Positions 44,888-54,224 of a stretch of DNA of 64,000 nt are shown here, piece by piece (the stretch's first letter is position 1; each line of letters starts with the position of its first letter). The notes under the pieces were generated by a model, which ran no database searches, was not told the DNA's origin, and worked only from the letters and a program-made list of their open reading frames with translations. The position numbers were made by a program, and so were the translations under genes. Source of the DNA: Paenibacillus periandrae (lineage in GTDB: Bacteria; Bacillota; Bacilli; Paenibacillales; NBRC-103111); NCBI RefSeq assembly GCF_022458865.1, contig NZ_JAJNMU010000004.1, positions 124,001-188,000 of the forward strand, in the 5' to 3' direction.

Positions 44888-45058
44888 CTACTCGTTATCA
44901 AAATCACCGTTAACCATTTTTTCTTTTATTAATTCTAGCGTCCTCAGGCTACCTAACAGGTAATGCTGTTTTTCCTTCGTTTCGACCAGACTAACCGGTG
45001 TATCGTTGATGCGCTGAATTTTTTCCTCAAGCCAAGCTACAAATGTTTCCTTGTTCAT
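44888..45058 (-). CDS. Small unannotated protein of 56 residues
   Basis: ATG 45058 with a perfect GGAGG 8 bases upstream opens 56 codons to TAG at 44888. The product begins MNKETFVAWLEEKIQ, is charged and helical in character, contains VETKEKQHYLLGSLRTLELI and ends in an acidic tail; it has no signal peptide or membrane segment. I do not recognise it. It stands alone between the LysM repeat gene and dctB, facing the LysM terminator. Codon use and the ribosome binding site look genuine. Confidence 0.7.
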   Translation of the reverse strand: MNKETFVAWLEEKIQRINDTPVSLVETKEKQHYLLGSLRTLELIKEKMVNGDFDNE

Positions 45059-45124
45059 TATGAATGCCTCCGAAATCGATGAGATTATTTTATATTAATA
45101 TATCACGACTGTTTTCAAATGAAT

Positions 45125-45146
45125 AGAAAAGGCAAAAACTGCCTTG
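45125..45146 (-). terminator. Possible short terminator after dctB
   Basis: On the minus strand AAGGCA-GTTTT-TGCCTT forms a 6-bp stem followed by TTTTC. It is 25 bases beyond the dctB stop. The stem is short. Confidence 0.45.
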
Positions 45147-45170
45147 GGAGAACACTGACATACTGTCCCC

Positions 45171-46229
45171 CTATGGACCGTACTTCTGCTGAAGACGTCG
45201 AATTTCATCTATTAATTCCCGTCCTATAACAGCTTCATATTGGGGATAGATCGGTTCCCAGGCGCGTCTCCATTCAGCTCTTTCTGCCGGACTTAGTGTA
45301 TAAATCTGGATATTGGATTCTTTCCTTATATCCTCAAGCTGCTTTTCATTCAGTTCATAAGCCATTTTATTTCCCCATATTGTCGCTTCCGCCATAGCCT
45401 CGCGAAGCGCTGCTTGCAGCTCGGGCGATAGCTTTTGCCAGAAGGATTTATTCATCAAAACAGCGTAGCCAAGGTAACCATGATCACTGATCGTCATGTA
45501 CTGCTGAACCTGAAAAAATCGCTTGGAATATATATTGGAAATGGAGTTTTCGCCCCCGTCTACAGTTCCATTTTCCATCGCTTTGTAGACGTCGTTAAAC
45601 GGCATTTGGGTGGTTTTGACATCAAACAGACGAAATTCGGCATCAAGCAATTTGCTTCGCATCGTCCGGAAATGCAATCCTTTAAAATCGGCTGGATGCA
45701 CAAGAGGCCGCTGATTGCTCGTCATCTGCTTAAAACCATTGCCCCAATAGGCCATGCCAACCATATTAACCTGCTCTAGCTGGTTGAATAACACATGTCC
45801 AATTTTACCGTTAAAAGCTTCTTGCACGGCTTCATGGGTCAAAAAAGCGTAGGGCAAATCAAGCGCCATCCATCCGGGCTGAAGCAAGGATAAATTCGGG
45901 AAGGACGGCGCGATCATTTGGACATGACCCTCCTGCAAAGCCCTAATCTCATCAATTTCCGTATATAAGACGCTATTCGGGTATACCTCGATCTTGACCC
46001 GATTATGCGTCTTTTCTTTGACCAGCCGGGCAAACTCCTGCGCAGCCAGACCTTTAGGCGTATTCTCCGCAACAACATGACTGAATTTAATTACGATCTG
46101 CCGATCAAATCCGACCTGCTCATCATCATAGACAGTAGGCCCTGCAAATAAGGTCGGGTAAAAACCGATCAGCCATGCAGCCGTCAGGCCCACTACAACA
46201 ATAACTATGATTCCCGTTACCGATCTCAT
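45171..46229 (-). CDS. dctB: DctB, TRAP-type dicarboxylate-binding protein acting with the DctS sensor
   Basis: A 352-residue TRAP (DctP family) solute-binding protein. An N-terminal hydrophobic segment (about 5-25) without lipobox should secrete or anchor it. The segment IKFSHVVAENTPKGLAAQEF and the ligand-binding Arg region HFRTMRS are typical, and the N-terminal part (VYDDEQVGFDRQIVIKFSH) closely resembles B. subtilis DctB. In B. subtilis DctB does not serve a TRAP permease; it cooperates with kinase DctS and symporter DctA in C4-dicarboxylate sensing. No TRAP membrane subunits are encoded here, and dctS lies divergently, so the same role is expected. Confidence 0.88.
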   Translation of the reverse strand: MRSVTGIIVIVVVGLTAAWLIGFYPTLFAGPTVYDDEQVGFDRQIVIKFSHVVAENTPKGLAAQEFARLVKEKTHNRVKIEVYPNSVLYTEIDEIRALQEGHVQMIAPSFPNLSLLQPGWMALDLPYAFLTHEAVQEAFNGKIGHVLFNQLEQVNMVGMAYWGNGFKQMTSNQRPLVHPADFKGLHFRTMRSKLLDAEFRLFDVKTTQMPFNDVYKAMENGTVDGGENSISNIYSKRFFQVQQYMTISDHGYLGYAVLMNKSFWQKLSPELQAALREAMAEATIWGNKMAYELNEKQLEDIRKESNIQIYTLSPAERAEWRRAWEPIYPQYEAVIGRELIDEIRRLQQKYGP

Positions 46230-46401
46230 CCCTGTACCTGCTTTCCTTACCGCTTGTCTTCCTCTCTATTGTATTCATTGGTATACAAAAATCAAATCAT
46301 TCGTTATCTACAAGAGATCATCCAGCATTATTCTTGCTATAGCGTTTAAAAAGATTTATTGTATGGGGGTAGTTGATACGAAATTGTAGGGGTGCCGGAC
46401 G

Positions 46402-48015
46402 ATGCTGCAGCGTTTGAAAATTAACTGGAAAATCGCCTTTCTATCGTTCGGCATCGTGGTCTTCTCCCTGCTGATCGGCGGGACCATTCTGGTTGGCTCG
46501 ATCATCAGCCTTAAGGAGGACGAGCTTGGACGGCGGCTGCTCGTCACAGCCCGTACCGTCGCGCAAATGCCCGAGGTAGCGAGCCGTCTATCGACTCCCC
46601 AACAGAAGGATACGTCGATGCAGGCAGCGGCCGAGCGGATCCGGATCATTAACGATGTGACCTACATCGTGGTGATGGACATGAACCGAATGCGGCTGAC
46701 GCATCCGGTTGAGAGCAATATCGGAACCTATTCCAGAGGCACCGATGAAGGACCTGCCTTTGCCGAGCATACGTACATCGCCAAGGCCAAAGGAGAGCTG
46801 GGCACCGCGCTCCGTGCGTTCGTTCCCGTGATGAATACTGAGCATACACAGGTCGGCGTTGTGCTCGTCGGACAGCTGCTGCCCAGTGTGGGTCAAGTGC
46901 TGCTGGAGCTGAGCGGTCAGGCTTATCTGATCCTGCTGATCTCTCTGGTGTTTGGTATTTGGGGCTCCTGGCTGCTTGCGCAGCATATCAAAAAGCAGAT
47001 GTTCGAGCTGGAGCCTCATGAAATTGCCGAGCTATTAACCGAGCGAACCGCAACCTTTCACGCCATGCATGAAGGGGTTATTGCTATCGATAAACATGAA
47101 CGCATTACCATTTGCAATGATCCGGCCAAACAAATGCTGAACATTCAAGGCGAAGTTATTGGACGGATGATCCGCGAGGTTGTCCCCGACACAAGGCTTC
47201 CGGAAATTCTGGTGCTGAACCAGCCTATATATAATAAAGAGCTTCAGATCGGTCACGCAGTCATTATGAGCAACCGTGTCCCCATTACCGTCAAAGGACA
47301 AACCGTCGGCGCTGTTGCCATATTCCGAGATCGGACCGAGGTTGCGCAGATGGCGGAGGAGTTAACAGGCGTCCGGACTTTTGTTGACGCACTGCGTGTC
47401 CAAAATCACGAATACATGAATAAGCTGCACACCATAGGTGGCTTAATCCAGCTTGGCAGTACGGATAGAGCTTTGGATTATATTTTCGAGATTACAGAGC
47501 AGCAAGTCGAACTGACTCAATATTTGACTCAGCGGATCAAGAACGATAGCTTGACAGGCTTGCTGCTAGGCAAAATCAGCCGCGGTAAAGAGCTGGGCAT
47601 TACGCTTGAAATAGATCGGCAGAGCCATCTGGAGCATTTGCCGGAACGAATCGATGATCATGATTTCGTGATCCTGATCGGCAATTTGGTAGAAAACGCC
47701 TTTGATGCGCTGGGAGGCATCCGAGCGGACAAACGGATTTCCCTCAGCATTGAGCAGGATGAAGAGGTACTGTCAATTTTAGTTGAGGATAACGGCTGCG
47801 GCATCGATAGCGCTATTCAGGAGAAGATTTTTGATCAGGGCTTTACGACCAAAGGGTCGGGCGGCAGAGGATTCGGCCTTTATTTAATTGCAAGCATCAT
47901 TCGTAAAGGGGGCGGCAGTATCGTAGTCGACTCAAAACCGGCTGAGGGCACCTCGATTTTCATCTCTTTTCCCATGCGATTGACTCAGGAAACCACTGTG
48001 CCAGGCGTTAACTAG
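46402..48015 (+). CDS. dctS: DctS, CitA/DcuS-family sensor histidine kinase
   Basis: A 537-residue kinase. Helices at about 12-34 and 172-192 flank an extracellular PASC/Cache-type sensor; a cytoplasmic PAS domain (about 215-310) links to the dimerisation helix with phospho-acceptor His336 in LRVQNHEYMNKLHTIGGL and an ATPase domain with VENAFDAL, EDNGCGID and GGRGFGLYLI. The family senses citrate, fumarate, succinate or malate. AGGGGTG lies 7 bases before ATG 46402. It is divergent from dctB and followed by dctR. Confidence 0.92.
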   Translation: MLQRLKINWKIAFLSFGIVVFSLLIGGTILVGSIISLKEDELGRRLLVTARTVAQMPEVASRLSTPQQKDTSMQAAAERIRIINDVTYIVVMDMNRMRLTHPVESNIGTYSRGTDEGPAFAEHTYIAKAKGELGTALRAFVPVMNTEHTQVGVVLVGQLLPSVGQVLLELSGQAYLILLISLVFGIWGSWLLAQHIKKQMFELEPHEIAELLTERTATFHAMHEGVIAIDKHERITICNDPAKQMLNIQGEVIGRMIREVVPDTRLPEILVLNQPIYNKELQIGHAVIMSNRVPITVKGQTVGAVAIFRDRTEVAQMAEELTGVRTFVDALRVQNHEYMNKLHTIGGLIQLGSTDRALDYIFEITEQQVELTQYLTQRIKNDSLTGLLLGKISRGKELGITLEIDRQSHLEHLPERIDDHDFVILIGNLVENAFDALGGIRADKRISLSIEQDEEVLSILVEDNGCGIDSAIQEKIFDQGFTTKGSGGRGFGLYLIASIIRKGGGSIVVDSKPAEGTSIFISFPMRLTQETTVPGVN

Positions 48016-48052
48016 GTATAAGCCAAATTAAGTAAAGGAGGCGTCATACACG

Positions 48053-48781
48053 ATGAGTCAAAGGATCATGAATGTGCTGCTTATTGAGGACGACCTGATG
48101 GTGCAGGAGGTTAATCGGCAGTTTGTGGAACGAGTCGATGGCTTCCGCGTAGCAGGTGTTGCAGGCTCAGGATTGGAAGGGATTGAACAGATTCGTTCGC
48201 TGCAGCCGGATCTTGTGATCCTTGATATTTTCATGCCCCTGCAGGATGGCATCGAGACACTGGCGCAAATTCGCAAGGAGCAGATGTCCGTAGACGTCAT
48301 TGTCATCAGCGCGGCCAACGATCAGCGAACGATTCAACGCATGCTGCAAAATGGAGCTGTGGACTACATCATCAAGCCGTTTAAATTTGATAGGGTCAAG
48401 CAAGCATTGGAGCATTACCGCGTGATGAAGGAACAATTCGAGGCCGAAACGACCGTATCTCAGAGTGAGCTCGATCGGCTGCTGTTCGGAACCTATGGAC
48501 GAGGTAGTACGGCCAGTGATCCTGTACAGCACCAAGACGCCACCTCCGCTCTGCTTCCGAAGGGACTGCAAGCTGTTACGCTGCGCCAGATTGTTCTATT
48601 TTTGAATGAACGGTCTCGGCCCTTGTCCGCTGAAGAAGTCGCTGAAGGTGTAGGTATCGCCCGGGTTACTGCTCGACGATATCTCGAATATTTGGAAAAG
48701 AGCGGCAAGGTTCATCTAGATCTTCAGTATGGACTAGGCCGCCCAGTCAACAAATACATTTTATCCGGTTTAAAGCGTTAA
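48053..48781 (+). CDS. dctR: DctR, CitB-family response regulator
   Basis: A 242-residue regulator with receiver acidic residues IEDD, phospho-acceptor Asp58 in LVILDIFMPLQDG and Lys in YIIKPFKFDRV. The C-terminal DNA-binding part has the HTH region RPLSAEEVAEGVGIARVTARRYLEYL typical of the CitB/DcuR group. It should activate the malic enzyme and dctA genes downstream when DctS detects dicarboxylate. AAGGAGG precedes ATG 48053 by 11 bases. Confidence 0.92.
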   Translation: MSQRIMNVLLIEDDLMVQEVNRQFVERVDGFRVAGVAGSGLEGIEQIRSLQPDLVILDIFMPLQDGIETLAQIRKEQMSVDVIVISAANDQRTIQRMLQNGAVDYIIKPFKFDRVKQALEHYRVMKEQFEAETTVSQSELDRLLFGTYGRGSTASDPVQHQDATSALLPKGLQAVTLRQIVLFLNERSRPLSAEEVAEGVGIARVTARRYLEYLEKSGKVHLDLQYGLGRPVNKYILSGLKR

Positions 48782-48809
48782 GCCGATCCGACCGATAAAC
48801 CCTTAGACG

Positions 48810-48843
48810 AAGAGCAGCAGGATACCCATCCGCTGCTCTTTTT
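48810..48843 (+). terminator. Rho-independent terminator after dctR
   Basis: AGAGCAGC-AGGAT pairs with ATCC-GCTGCTCT around a 4-base loop and is followed by TTTTT. It separates the regulatory genes from the malic enzyme-dctA unit, which therefore needs its own promoter. Confidence 0.92.
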
Positions 48844-48949
48844 CGTGACCAAAAAGACCAAAACCACCAATATGGTCAAATGATTCACAAAACATTTTGT
48901 AAGCGATATCATAAAGCCACAACAACAACAGAGGACGTGATCGAATCTA

Positions 48950-50407
48950 ATGGCTATACCTTCAGGAGCAACCACAAGCATTATCTTACGGCTGGAAATG
49001 AATAAGGAAACTACGTCTTTCGGCCAGATTGCTATAGCTATCAGCGACGCTGGAGGCGATATTATCGCCATCGACGTCAATCGCTCGGATAAAACAACGA
49101 CCATTCGTGATATTACCGTTAATGTGTACGATCACAAACATACAGATCTCATCGTGCAAGCGGTTGGCGCCGTTACAGGCGTTAAAGTTATCCATGTATC
49201 CGATCAAACCTTTCTGCTGCACATCGGTGGCAAGATCGAAATGACTCCTAAGACACCGATTAAAAACCGCGATGATTTGTCCCGAGTCTACACGCCGGGT
49301 GTAGCCAAAATCTGCATGGCCATACACGAGAAAAAATCCCGCGCCCACTCGCTAACGATCAAGCGCAATACGATCGCGGTTGTATCTGACGGGTCTGCGG
49401 TGCTCGGCTTGGGCAACATTGGACCGGAAGCAGCAATGCCGGTTATGGAAGGCAAAGCCGTGCTGTTCAAACAATTTGCCGGCGTTGACGCGTTCCCTAT
49501 CTGTCTGGATACTCAGGACACGGAAGAAATTATCCAGATCGTGAAAGCGATTGCGCCATCGTTTGGTGGCATTAATCTGGAGGATATCTCATCCCCGCGC
49601 TGTTTTGAAATCGAGAAACGGTTAATTGAAGAGCTTGACATTCCCGTATTTCACGACGATCAGCATGGCACCGCAGTCGTTCTGCTGGCAGGACTGCTCA
49701 ATGCCGTTAAGCTGATAGGCAAACGGCTGGAGGATTGCAAGGTTGTCATCTGCGGTATCGGCGCTGCCGGAACCGCCTGCTCCAAAATGCTGCTGACCGC
49801 TGGTGTTCGCAATCTGATCGGAGTTGATCGTGCCGGAGCTATCGTCAAGGGCGAGGTTTACGAAAATGAAGCCTGGCAGTGGTATGCCGAGCATACGAAC
49901 CCCGAACGGCTTAGCGGTTCACTGTCAGAAGTCATTCGCGGTGCGGATGTATTCATCGGCGTATCAGGGCCAGGGGTGCTCAAGGTCGAGGATATACAGC
50001 GCATGGCAGCAGATCCCATCATCTTCGCGATGGCGAATCCAACACCGGAAATTTTACCGGAGGAAGCAGAGCCTTACGTCAGAATTATGGCAACAGGCCG
50101 CTCCGACTATCCGAACCAAATCAATAACGTGCTGTGCTTTCCCGGTATATTCCGCGGGGTGCTGGACTGTCGGGCTTCCCGGGTTACGGAGGAAATGAAG
50201 CTTGCTGCTGCGAAAGCGATTGCCTCAGTCGTCACGGATGAAGAATTGAACGAATATTACATCATTCCAAGTGTGTTCAATCATACTGTCGTCGAACGCG
50301 TTCGTGATGCCGTCATTCAAGCCGCATATGAAAGCGGTGTAGCCCGCAAAACTGTCCGTCCTGATTCTTCAACAACAACGGCGAAACCATACCAATTAAC
50401 CCTTTAA
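48950..50407 (+). CDS. NAD(P)-dependent malic enzyme with N-terminal ACT domain
   Basis: A 485-residue decarboxylating malate dehydrogenase, converting malate to pyruvate and CO2. Residues about 9-85 form an ACT-like regulatory domain (TSFGQIAIAISDAGGDIIAIDV). The malic domain follows, with YTPGVAKICMAI, MEGKAVLFKQFAGVDAFPI, EDISSPRCFEIE and VFHDDQHGTAVV; the NAD-binding domain has VICGIGAAGTACSKML. It is the first gene of a two-gene unit with dctA, coupling dicarboxylate uptake to pyruvate formation. The ribosome binding site is unclear (GAGG 15 bases upstream), but an in-frame stop at 48938 excludes an earlier start. Confidence 0.92.
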   Translation: MAIPSGATTSIILRLEMNKETTSFGQIAIAISDAGGDIIAIDVNRSDKTTTIRDITVNVYDHKHTDLIVQAVGAVTGVKVIHVSDQTFLLHIGGKIEMTPKTPIKNRDDLSRVYTPGVAKICMAIHEKKSRAHSLTIKRNTIAVVSDGSAVLGLGNIGPEAAMPVMEGKAVLFKQFAGVDAFPICLDTQDTEEIIQIVKAIAPSFGGINLEDISSPRCFEIEKRLIEELDIPVFHDDQHGTAVVLLAGLLNAVKLIGKRLEDCKVVICGIGAAGTACSKMLLTAGVRNLIGVDRAGAIVKGEVYENEAWQWYAEHTNPERLSGSLSEVIRGADVFIGVSGPGVLKVEDIQRMAADPIIFAMANPTPEILPEEAEPYVRIMATGRSDYPNQINNVLCFPGIFRGVLDCRASRVTEEMKLAAAKAIASVVTDEELNEYYIIPSVFNHTVVERVRDAVIQAAYESGVARKTVRPDSSTTTAKPYQLTL

Positions 50408-50427
50408 GAGAAAAGAGGCGTAATTCC

Positions 50428-51741
50428 ATGAGAATTAATTTTAAAAACCTTACGGTCCAGGTTTTATGTGCTATCGTAATTGGTATACTAATCGGACAAT
50501 TTTTCCCTGCCACAGGCGTCGAATTGAAGGTACTTGGAGATATTTTTGTCAAAATGATTAAAATGGTCATTGCCCCTATCGTATTCTTCACAATTGTCAT
50601 CGGCTTCGCCAATATGGGTGATATGAAAAAAATAGGCCGTATTGGGGGCAAGGCATTACTTTACTTTGAGATTATTACAACCTTCGCAATGGCTATCGGC
50701 ATCGCAGTGATGTATATGGTCAGCCCAGGATCGGGTATGGATATCAGTAAAGTCGGCAAAAGCGCTGCAGAAGTCGCCAAGTATACGAAGCAGGCTGCGG
50801 AAACTCCGCATGGGTTTATGGATTTTCTCGTTAGTGTCATTCCGGACAGCGCAGTCGGTGCATTAGCCAAAGGCGAGATGCTTCCTGTCTTGTTCTTCGC
50901 GGTTCTGTTCGGGTTGTCTATGGCCGGATTAGGCGAGAAAGCGAAGCCGGTAACTGTATTTTTTGAAAAAATGAATGAAATCTTTTTCCGTCTAGTCAGC
51001 TTGATCATGCGCTTCTCCCCTATTGCTGCTGGTGGCGCTATGGCTTATACCATCGGTAAATTCGGCCTCGGTTCCTTGTTCTCGTTAGGCAAAATGATGG
51101 GTTCGGTTTACATCACCATGTTTCTGTTTATCGTAATCGTTCTAGGAACGATTGCCCGAATTTATGGCTTTAGCTTATTCAATCTATTGAAATTTATTAA
51201 AGAGGAAATTTTGCTCGTACTGGGTACTTCCTCTTCCGAATCGGCACTCCCGCGTTTGATGCAGCGTCTGGAGCAATATGGCTGCTCCAAATCGGTAGTA
51301 GGTCTTGTTGTTCCTACCGGCTACTCCTTCAATCTGGATGGAACCTCGATTTATCTGTCCATGGCCGCATTGTTTATCGCTCAGGCTTATGGAATCGAAT
51401 TAACCTGGATTCAAATTTTAACCGTGCTTGGCGTCCTGATGCTGACCTCCAAAGGCGCAGCAGGTGTTACCGGATCAGGCTTCATTACTTTGGCCGCTAC
51501 CTTGGCCGCTGTACCGGGTAATGTGATTCCAATCGAAGGTATGGCTCTGCTGCTTGGCGTTGACCGCTTCATGTCTGAAGCCCGTGCGATCACGAATCTG
51601 ATCGGCAACAGCGTAGCAACGGTCGTTATTGCCAAAAGCGAGAATCAGTTTGCAAGTCCACAAGCAGCAGCCCCTTCTCTATCCACAGATAAAACAACTT
51701 CAATGGGAATAAAAACGGAGCCTCTTTCTCATATTAATTGA
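50428..51741 (+). CDS. dctA: DctA/GltP-type dicarboxylate:cation symporter
   Basis: A 437-residue DAACS-family membrane transporter. The first helix follows MRINFKNLTVQVL; signature features are the serine-rich reentrant loop GTSSSESALPRLM, the NLDGTSIYLSMAALFIAQA segment and SKGAAGVTGSGFI with a later NLIGNSVATVVIAK. It imports C4-dicarboxylates such as malate, fumarate and succinate with protons or sodium. In B. subtilis the homologue also contributes to DctBS sensing. AGAGGCG lies 7 bases before ATG 50428. Confidence 0.92.
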   Translation: MRINFKNLTVQVLCAIVIGILIGQFFPATGVELKVLGDIFVKMIKMVIAPIVFFTIVIGFANMGDMKKIGRIGGKALLYFEIITTFAMAIGIAVMYMVSPGSGMDISKVGKSAAEVAKYTKQAAETPHGFMDFLVSVIPDSAVGALAKGEMLPVLFFAVLFGLSMAGLGEKAKPVTVFFEKMNEIFFRLVSLIMRFSPIAAGGAMAYTIGKFGLGSLFSLGKMMGSVYITMFLFIVIVLGTIARIYGFSLFNLLKFIKEEILLVLGTSSSESALPRLMQRLEQYGCSKSVVGLVVPTGYSFNLDGTSIYLSMAALFIAQAYGIELTWIQILTVLGVLMLTSKGAAGVTGSGFITLAATLAAVPGNVIPIEGMALLLGVDRFMSEARAITNLIGNSVATVVIAKSENQFASPQAAAPSLSTDKTTSMGIKTEPLSHIN

Positions 51742-51788
51742 GTGTTTTAAACTAAATGAGCACAAATCAATATCGGGAGGACATAAAC

Positions 51789-52070
51789 TTGCCTAATGAA
51801 GATAAAATTGATTTGTCAACTAAAGCAGCAAGCCAACCAGCGGAAGGTGCATTGAATTCCAACGTAAATGCTTTAGAGCAGCATGGAGCAAACGCAGTAT
51901 CTGAAGTGAAAACGGCTTTAACTCAAGCACTTGATTCGATCAATCAAACTGAATTGTCGACTAACTCGCAAGCTTTGGAAGAAATTCGACAACAAATGTC
52001 TCAAGCCGAAGAGTTTCTAGATCAAGCACAGACTTCAGCAAATGCGTTGAATCTTCCAGATCAAAAATAA
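51789..52070 (+). CDS. Small acidic, coiled-coil-prone hypothetical protein
   Basis: A 93-residue protein that I do not recognise, starting at TTG 51789, which has GGGAGG 8 bases upstream; the in-frame ATG 51756 has no site and the GGGAGG would lie inside it. The product is Gln/Ala/Ser-rich with no Cys or Trp; the second half (VSEVKTALTQALDSINQ, LEEIRQQMSQAEEFLDQAQ) is amphipathic and probably a coiled coil. It precedes a sporulation cluster but is separated from it by a terminator. Confidence 0.7.
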   Translation: MPNEDKIDLSTKAASQPAEGALNSNVNALEQHGANAVSEVKTALTQALDSINQTELSTNSQALEEIRQQMSQAEEFLDQAQTSANALNLPDQK

Positions 52071-52106
52071 AGCACAAAGATTATACATCTCAAGCATAAA
52101 CGGTAA

Positions 52107-52131
52107 CCGGGGGCTCAGCCTCCGGCTTTTC
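52107..52131 (+). terminator. Terminator between the small acidic protein gene and the yra-like cluster
   Basis: CCGGGGGC-TCA-GCCTCCGG forms an 8-bp stem with one mismatch and is followed by CTTTTC. Confidence 0.75.
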
Positions 52132-52202
52132 TTATTTCTGCATAAACCGAAAGTGTTGGGAAATGCTATTGTTGATAAAAAATAGGAGGTGATGATTTCT
52201 CC

Positions 52203-52448
52203 ATGCATAATCAAACACTAGCACCACATGAATCCATGGAGCTTCACGAAGCGCTTAACTTCAAAACGCTCTGCCTCGCCAAGTCTAAGCTGATACAAGG
52301 TCTCGTGTTCGACCAAGAACTCAAAGCTTTAATGCAAAAAGATGTACTGCAATCCACCCAAGCGATTGCCAATCTTCAAGCTGTCTATGCAAGAGTTCCT
52401 TTCCAAGCGCCCATCCCACAAAGTCGACCCACTCCCATACTGAACTGA
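52203..52448 (+). CDS. yraG: YraG-like CotF-related spore protein
   Basis: An 81-residue protein. The core [22 protein letters not shown] and [14 protein letters not shown] matches the short CotF-related proteins of sporulation clusters and is echoed by the gene at 54013-54213 (HELTAFKTVCMTKSKTMQAL). AGGAGGTGAT, a full-length match to the 16S anti-Shine-Dalgarno, precedes ATG 52203. The gene order with a 378-residue alcohol dehydrogenase between two CotF-related pairs is that of B. subtilis yraG-yraF-adhB-yraE-yraD. Spore coat location is inferred from the family. Confidence 0.75.
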   Translation: MHNQTLAPHESMELHEALNFKTLCLAKSKLIQGLVFDQELKALMQKDVLQSTQAIANLQAVYARVPFQAPIPQSRPTPILN

Positions 52449-52461
52449 AGGTGTGAACTCA

Positions 52462-52848
52462 ATGAATAACGATTATCAAGATCCTATTAACGCGTTAAAT
52501 ATGCCGGAAATGGCGGATATGACCTTTGCCACGGACTTCCTCATGCGTGCCAAGGAGGGCGTAAGGAATACAGCGATTGCCCTGACGGAAACGGTTACTC
52601 CAGATGTTAGAGTATTACTGCGCAGCCAACTAAAGCAAGGTATCGCCTTGCATCAGGAAATTACCGAACTCATGATCCGCAAGAAATGGTTTCATCCCTA
52701 CGAGTTGAATGAACAGTATCAGTTAGACCAGCTTTCGGCGAATAATACTGTCATGATTGGGCAAATGAAATTATTTCCAGGTGATACGTCGCGCAAAGGG
52801 ATGTTCGACCGGACGCCAGATGAACACATTGGGGGAAATCATGCATGA
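52462..52848 (+). CDS. yraF: YraF-like CotF-family spore coat protein
   Basis: A 128-residue CotF-family protein, mostly helical. The diagnostic segment is [27 protein letters not shown] followed by [12 protein letters not shown] and the [15 protein letters not shown] tail. It is paralogous to the gene at 54225-54521. ATG 52462, with AAGGTG 8 bases upstream, is preferred to GTG 52453. Its stop overlaps the start of the alcohol dehydrogenase gene by 4 bases (ATGA), so translation is coupled. Confidence 0.85.
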   Translation: MNNDYQDPINALNMPEMADMTFATDFLMRAKEGVRNTAIALTETVTPDVRVLLRSQLKQGIALHQEITELMIRKKWFHPYELNEQYQLDQLSANNTVMIGQMKLFPGDTSRKGMFDRTPDEHIGGNHA

Positions 52849-53981
52849 AAGCTGTAACTTATCAAGGTATCAAAAATGTAATTGTGAAAGAGGTTCCCGA
52901 TCCTAAGATCGAGAAGCCTGATGATATGATCATTAGAACGACCAGTACAGCGATTTGCGGGTCCGATCTCCACCTTATCCACGGGATGATTCCCAACCTG
53001 CAGGAGAATTATGTCATCGGGCATGAGCCTATGGGGATCGTCGAAGAGGTTGGTCCTGCTATCACAAAGCTAAAGAAGGGCGACCGGGTTATCATACCAT
53101 TCAACATCGCTTGTGGTGAATGCTTTTATTGCAAAAATCAGTTGGAAAGCCAATGTGACAATTCAAATGAGAATGGCGATATGGGTGCTTATTTTGGTTA
53201 TTCCGGAACAACTGGCGGATATCCAGGCGGACAAGCCGAATATTTACGTGTACCCTTCGCTAATTTCACCCACTTTAAGATTCCAGAAAGCTGTGAGGAA
53301 CCGGACGAAAAGCTTTGTTTGATCGCTGATGCGATGACAACGGCATTCTGGAGCGTCGATAACGCCGGGGTAAAACAGGGCGATACGGTGATCGTACTTG
53401 GCTGTGGTCCAGTAGGGCTTCTAGCTCAAAAGTTTTGCTGGTTGAAAGGCGCAAAGCGAGTGATTGCGGTCGATTACGTGGATTACCGCCTGCAGCATGC
53501 TAAGAAAACGAACCATGTAGAGATTGTTAATTTCGAGCAAGAGCCGAATATCGGCAGCTATCTCAAGGAAATGACCAAAGGCGGGGCCGATGTAGTCATT
53601 GACGCTGTAGGGATGGACGGAAAAATGAGCGATCTTGAGTTTCTCGCCAGTGGACTGAAGCTGCAGGGTGGAACCATGAATGCGATCATCATTGCTTCTC
53701 AAGCTGTTCGTAAATGTGGAACGATCCAGATCACAGGCGTGTACGGTGGACGTTATAACGGATTCCCGCTCGGCGATATTATGCAGCGTAACGTCAACAT
53801 ACGCTCTGGACAAGCCCCGGTCGTTCACTACATGCCGTATATGTACGAATTGATTACGTCAGGTAAAGTCAATCCCGGCGATATCGTGACGCATGTTATT
53901 CCACTAAGTGAAGCCAAGCACGGATATGAAGTGTTTGACACGAAGACGGATAATTGCATTAAAGTCATTCTCAAGCCGTGA
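52845..53981 (+). CDS. adhB: AdhB-like zinc-dependent alcohol dehydrogenase
   Basis: A 378-residue medium-chain dehydrogenase. Catalytic zinc ligands are Cys38 in AICGSDLH and the GHEP motif; the structural zinc is held by the four Cys of [15 protein letters not shown]; the NAD-binding loop is [11 protein letters not shown]. It oxidises an alcohol or reduces an aldehyde, possibly by a glutathione-independent formaldehyde-dehydrogenase-like reaction, but the substrate is unknown. Placement between two pairs of spore coat genes matches B. subtilis adhB and implies expression during sporulation. Confidence 0.9.
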   Translation: MKAVTYQGIKNVIVKEVPDPKIEKPDDMIIRTTSTAICGSDLHLIHGMIPNLQENYVIGHEPMGIVEEVGPAITKLKKGDRVIIPFNIACGECFYCKNQLESQCDNSNENGDMGAYFGYSGTTGGYPGGQAEYLRVPFANFTHFKIPESCEEPDEKLCLIADAMTTAFWSVDNAGVKQGDTVIVLGCGPVGLLAQKFCWLKGAKRVIAVDYVDYRLQHAKKTNHVEIVNFEQEPNIGSYLKEMTKGGADVVIDAVGMDGKMSDLEFLASGLKLQGGTMNAIIIASQAVRKCGTIQITGVYGGRYNGFPLGDIMQRNVNIRSGQAPVVHYMPYMYELITSGKVNPGDIVTHVIPLSEAKHGYEVFDTKTDNCIKVILKP

Positions 53982-54012
53982 ACACTCATTTGATAAGGGA
54001 GGCAGCAGCCAT

Positions 54013-54213
54013 ATGAACTCGACCTATGGTTTACACGAGACAATGGAGGTTCATGAATTGACCGCATTCAAAACGGTCTGCATGACCAAGTCCAAAACGA
54101 TGCAAGCTCTGGTATCAGACCCGGAGCTGAAACAAATATTACAACAAGACGTGCAGGTATCGACTAAGCAGCTTCAGGAACTAGGCGGTCTGCTGTCTAA
54201 AGTGATAGGATAG
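54013..54213 (+). CDS. yraE: YraE-like CotF-related spore protein
   Basis: A 66-residue protein with the conserved HELTAFKTVCMTKSKTMQAL and DPELKQILQQDV segments shared with the first gene of the cluster. ATG 54013 has GGGAGG 10 bases upstream; the longer open frame that begins inside adhB is not used. It is 31 bases after adhB and 11 before the next gene, so it belongs to the same operon. Confidence 0.75.
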   Translation: MNSTYGLHETMEVHELTAFKTVCMTKSKTMQALVSDPELKQILQQDVQVSTKQLQELGGLLSKVIG

Positions 54214-54224
54214 GAGATGAAATT

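Noticed and set aside
45171..46229. TRAP transporter
   Set aside because: Only the binding protein is present; no DctQ or DctM membrane genes occur nearby, and the neighbours are those of the DctB sensor system.
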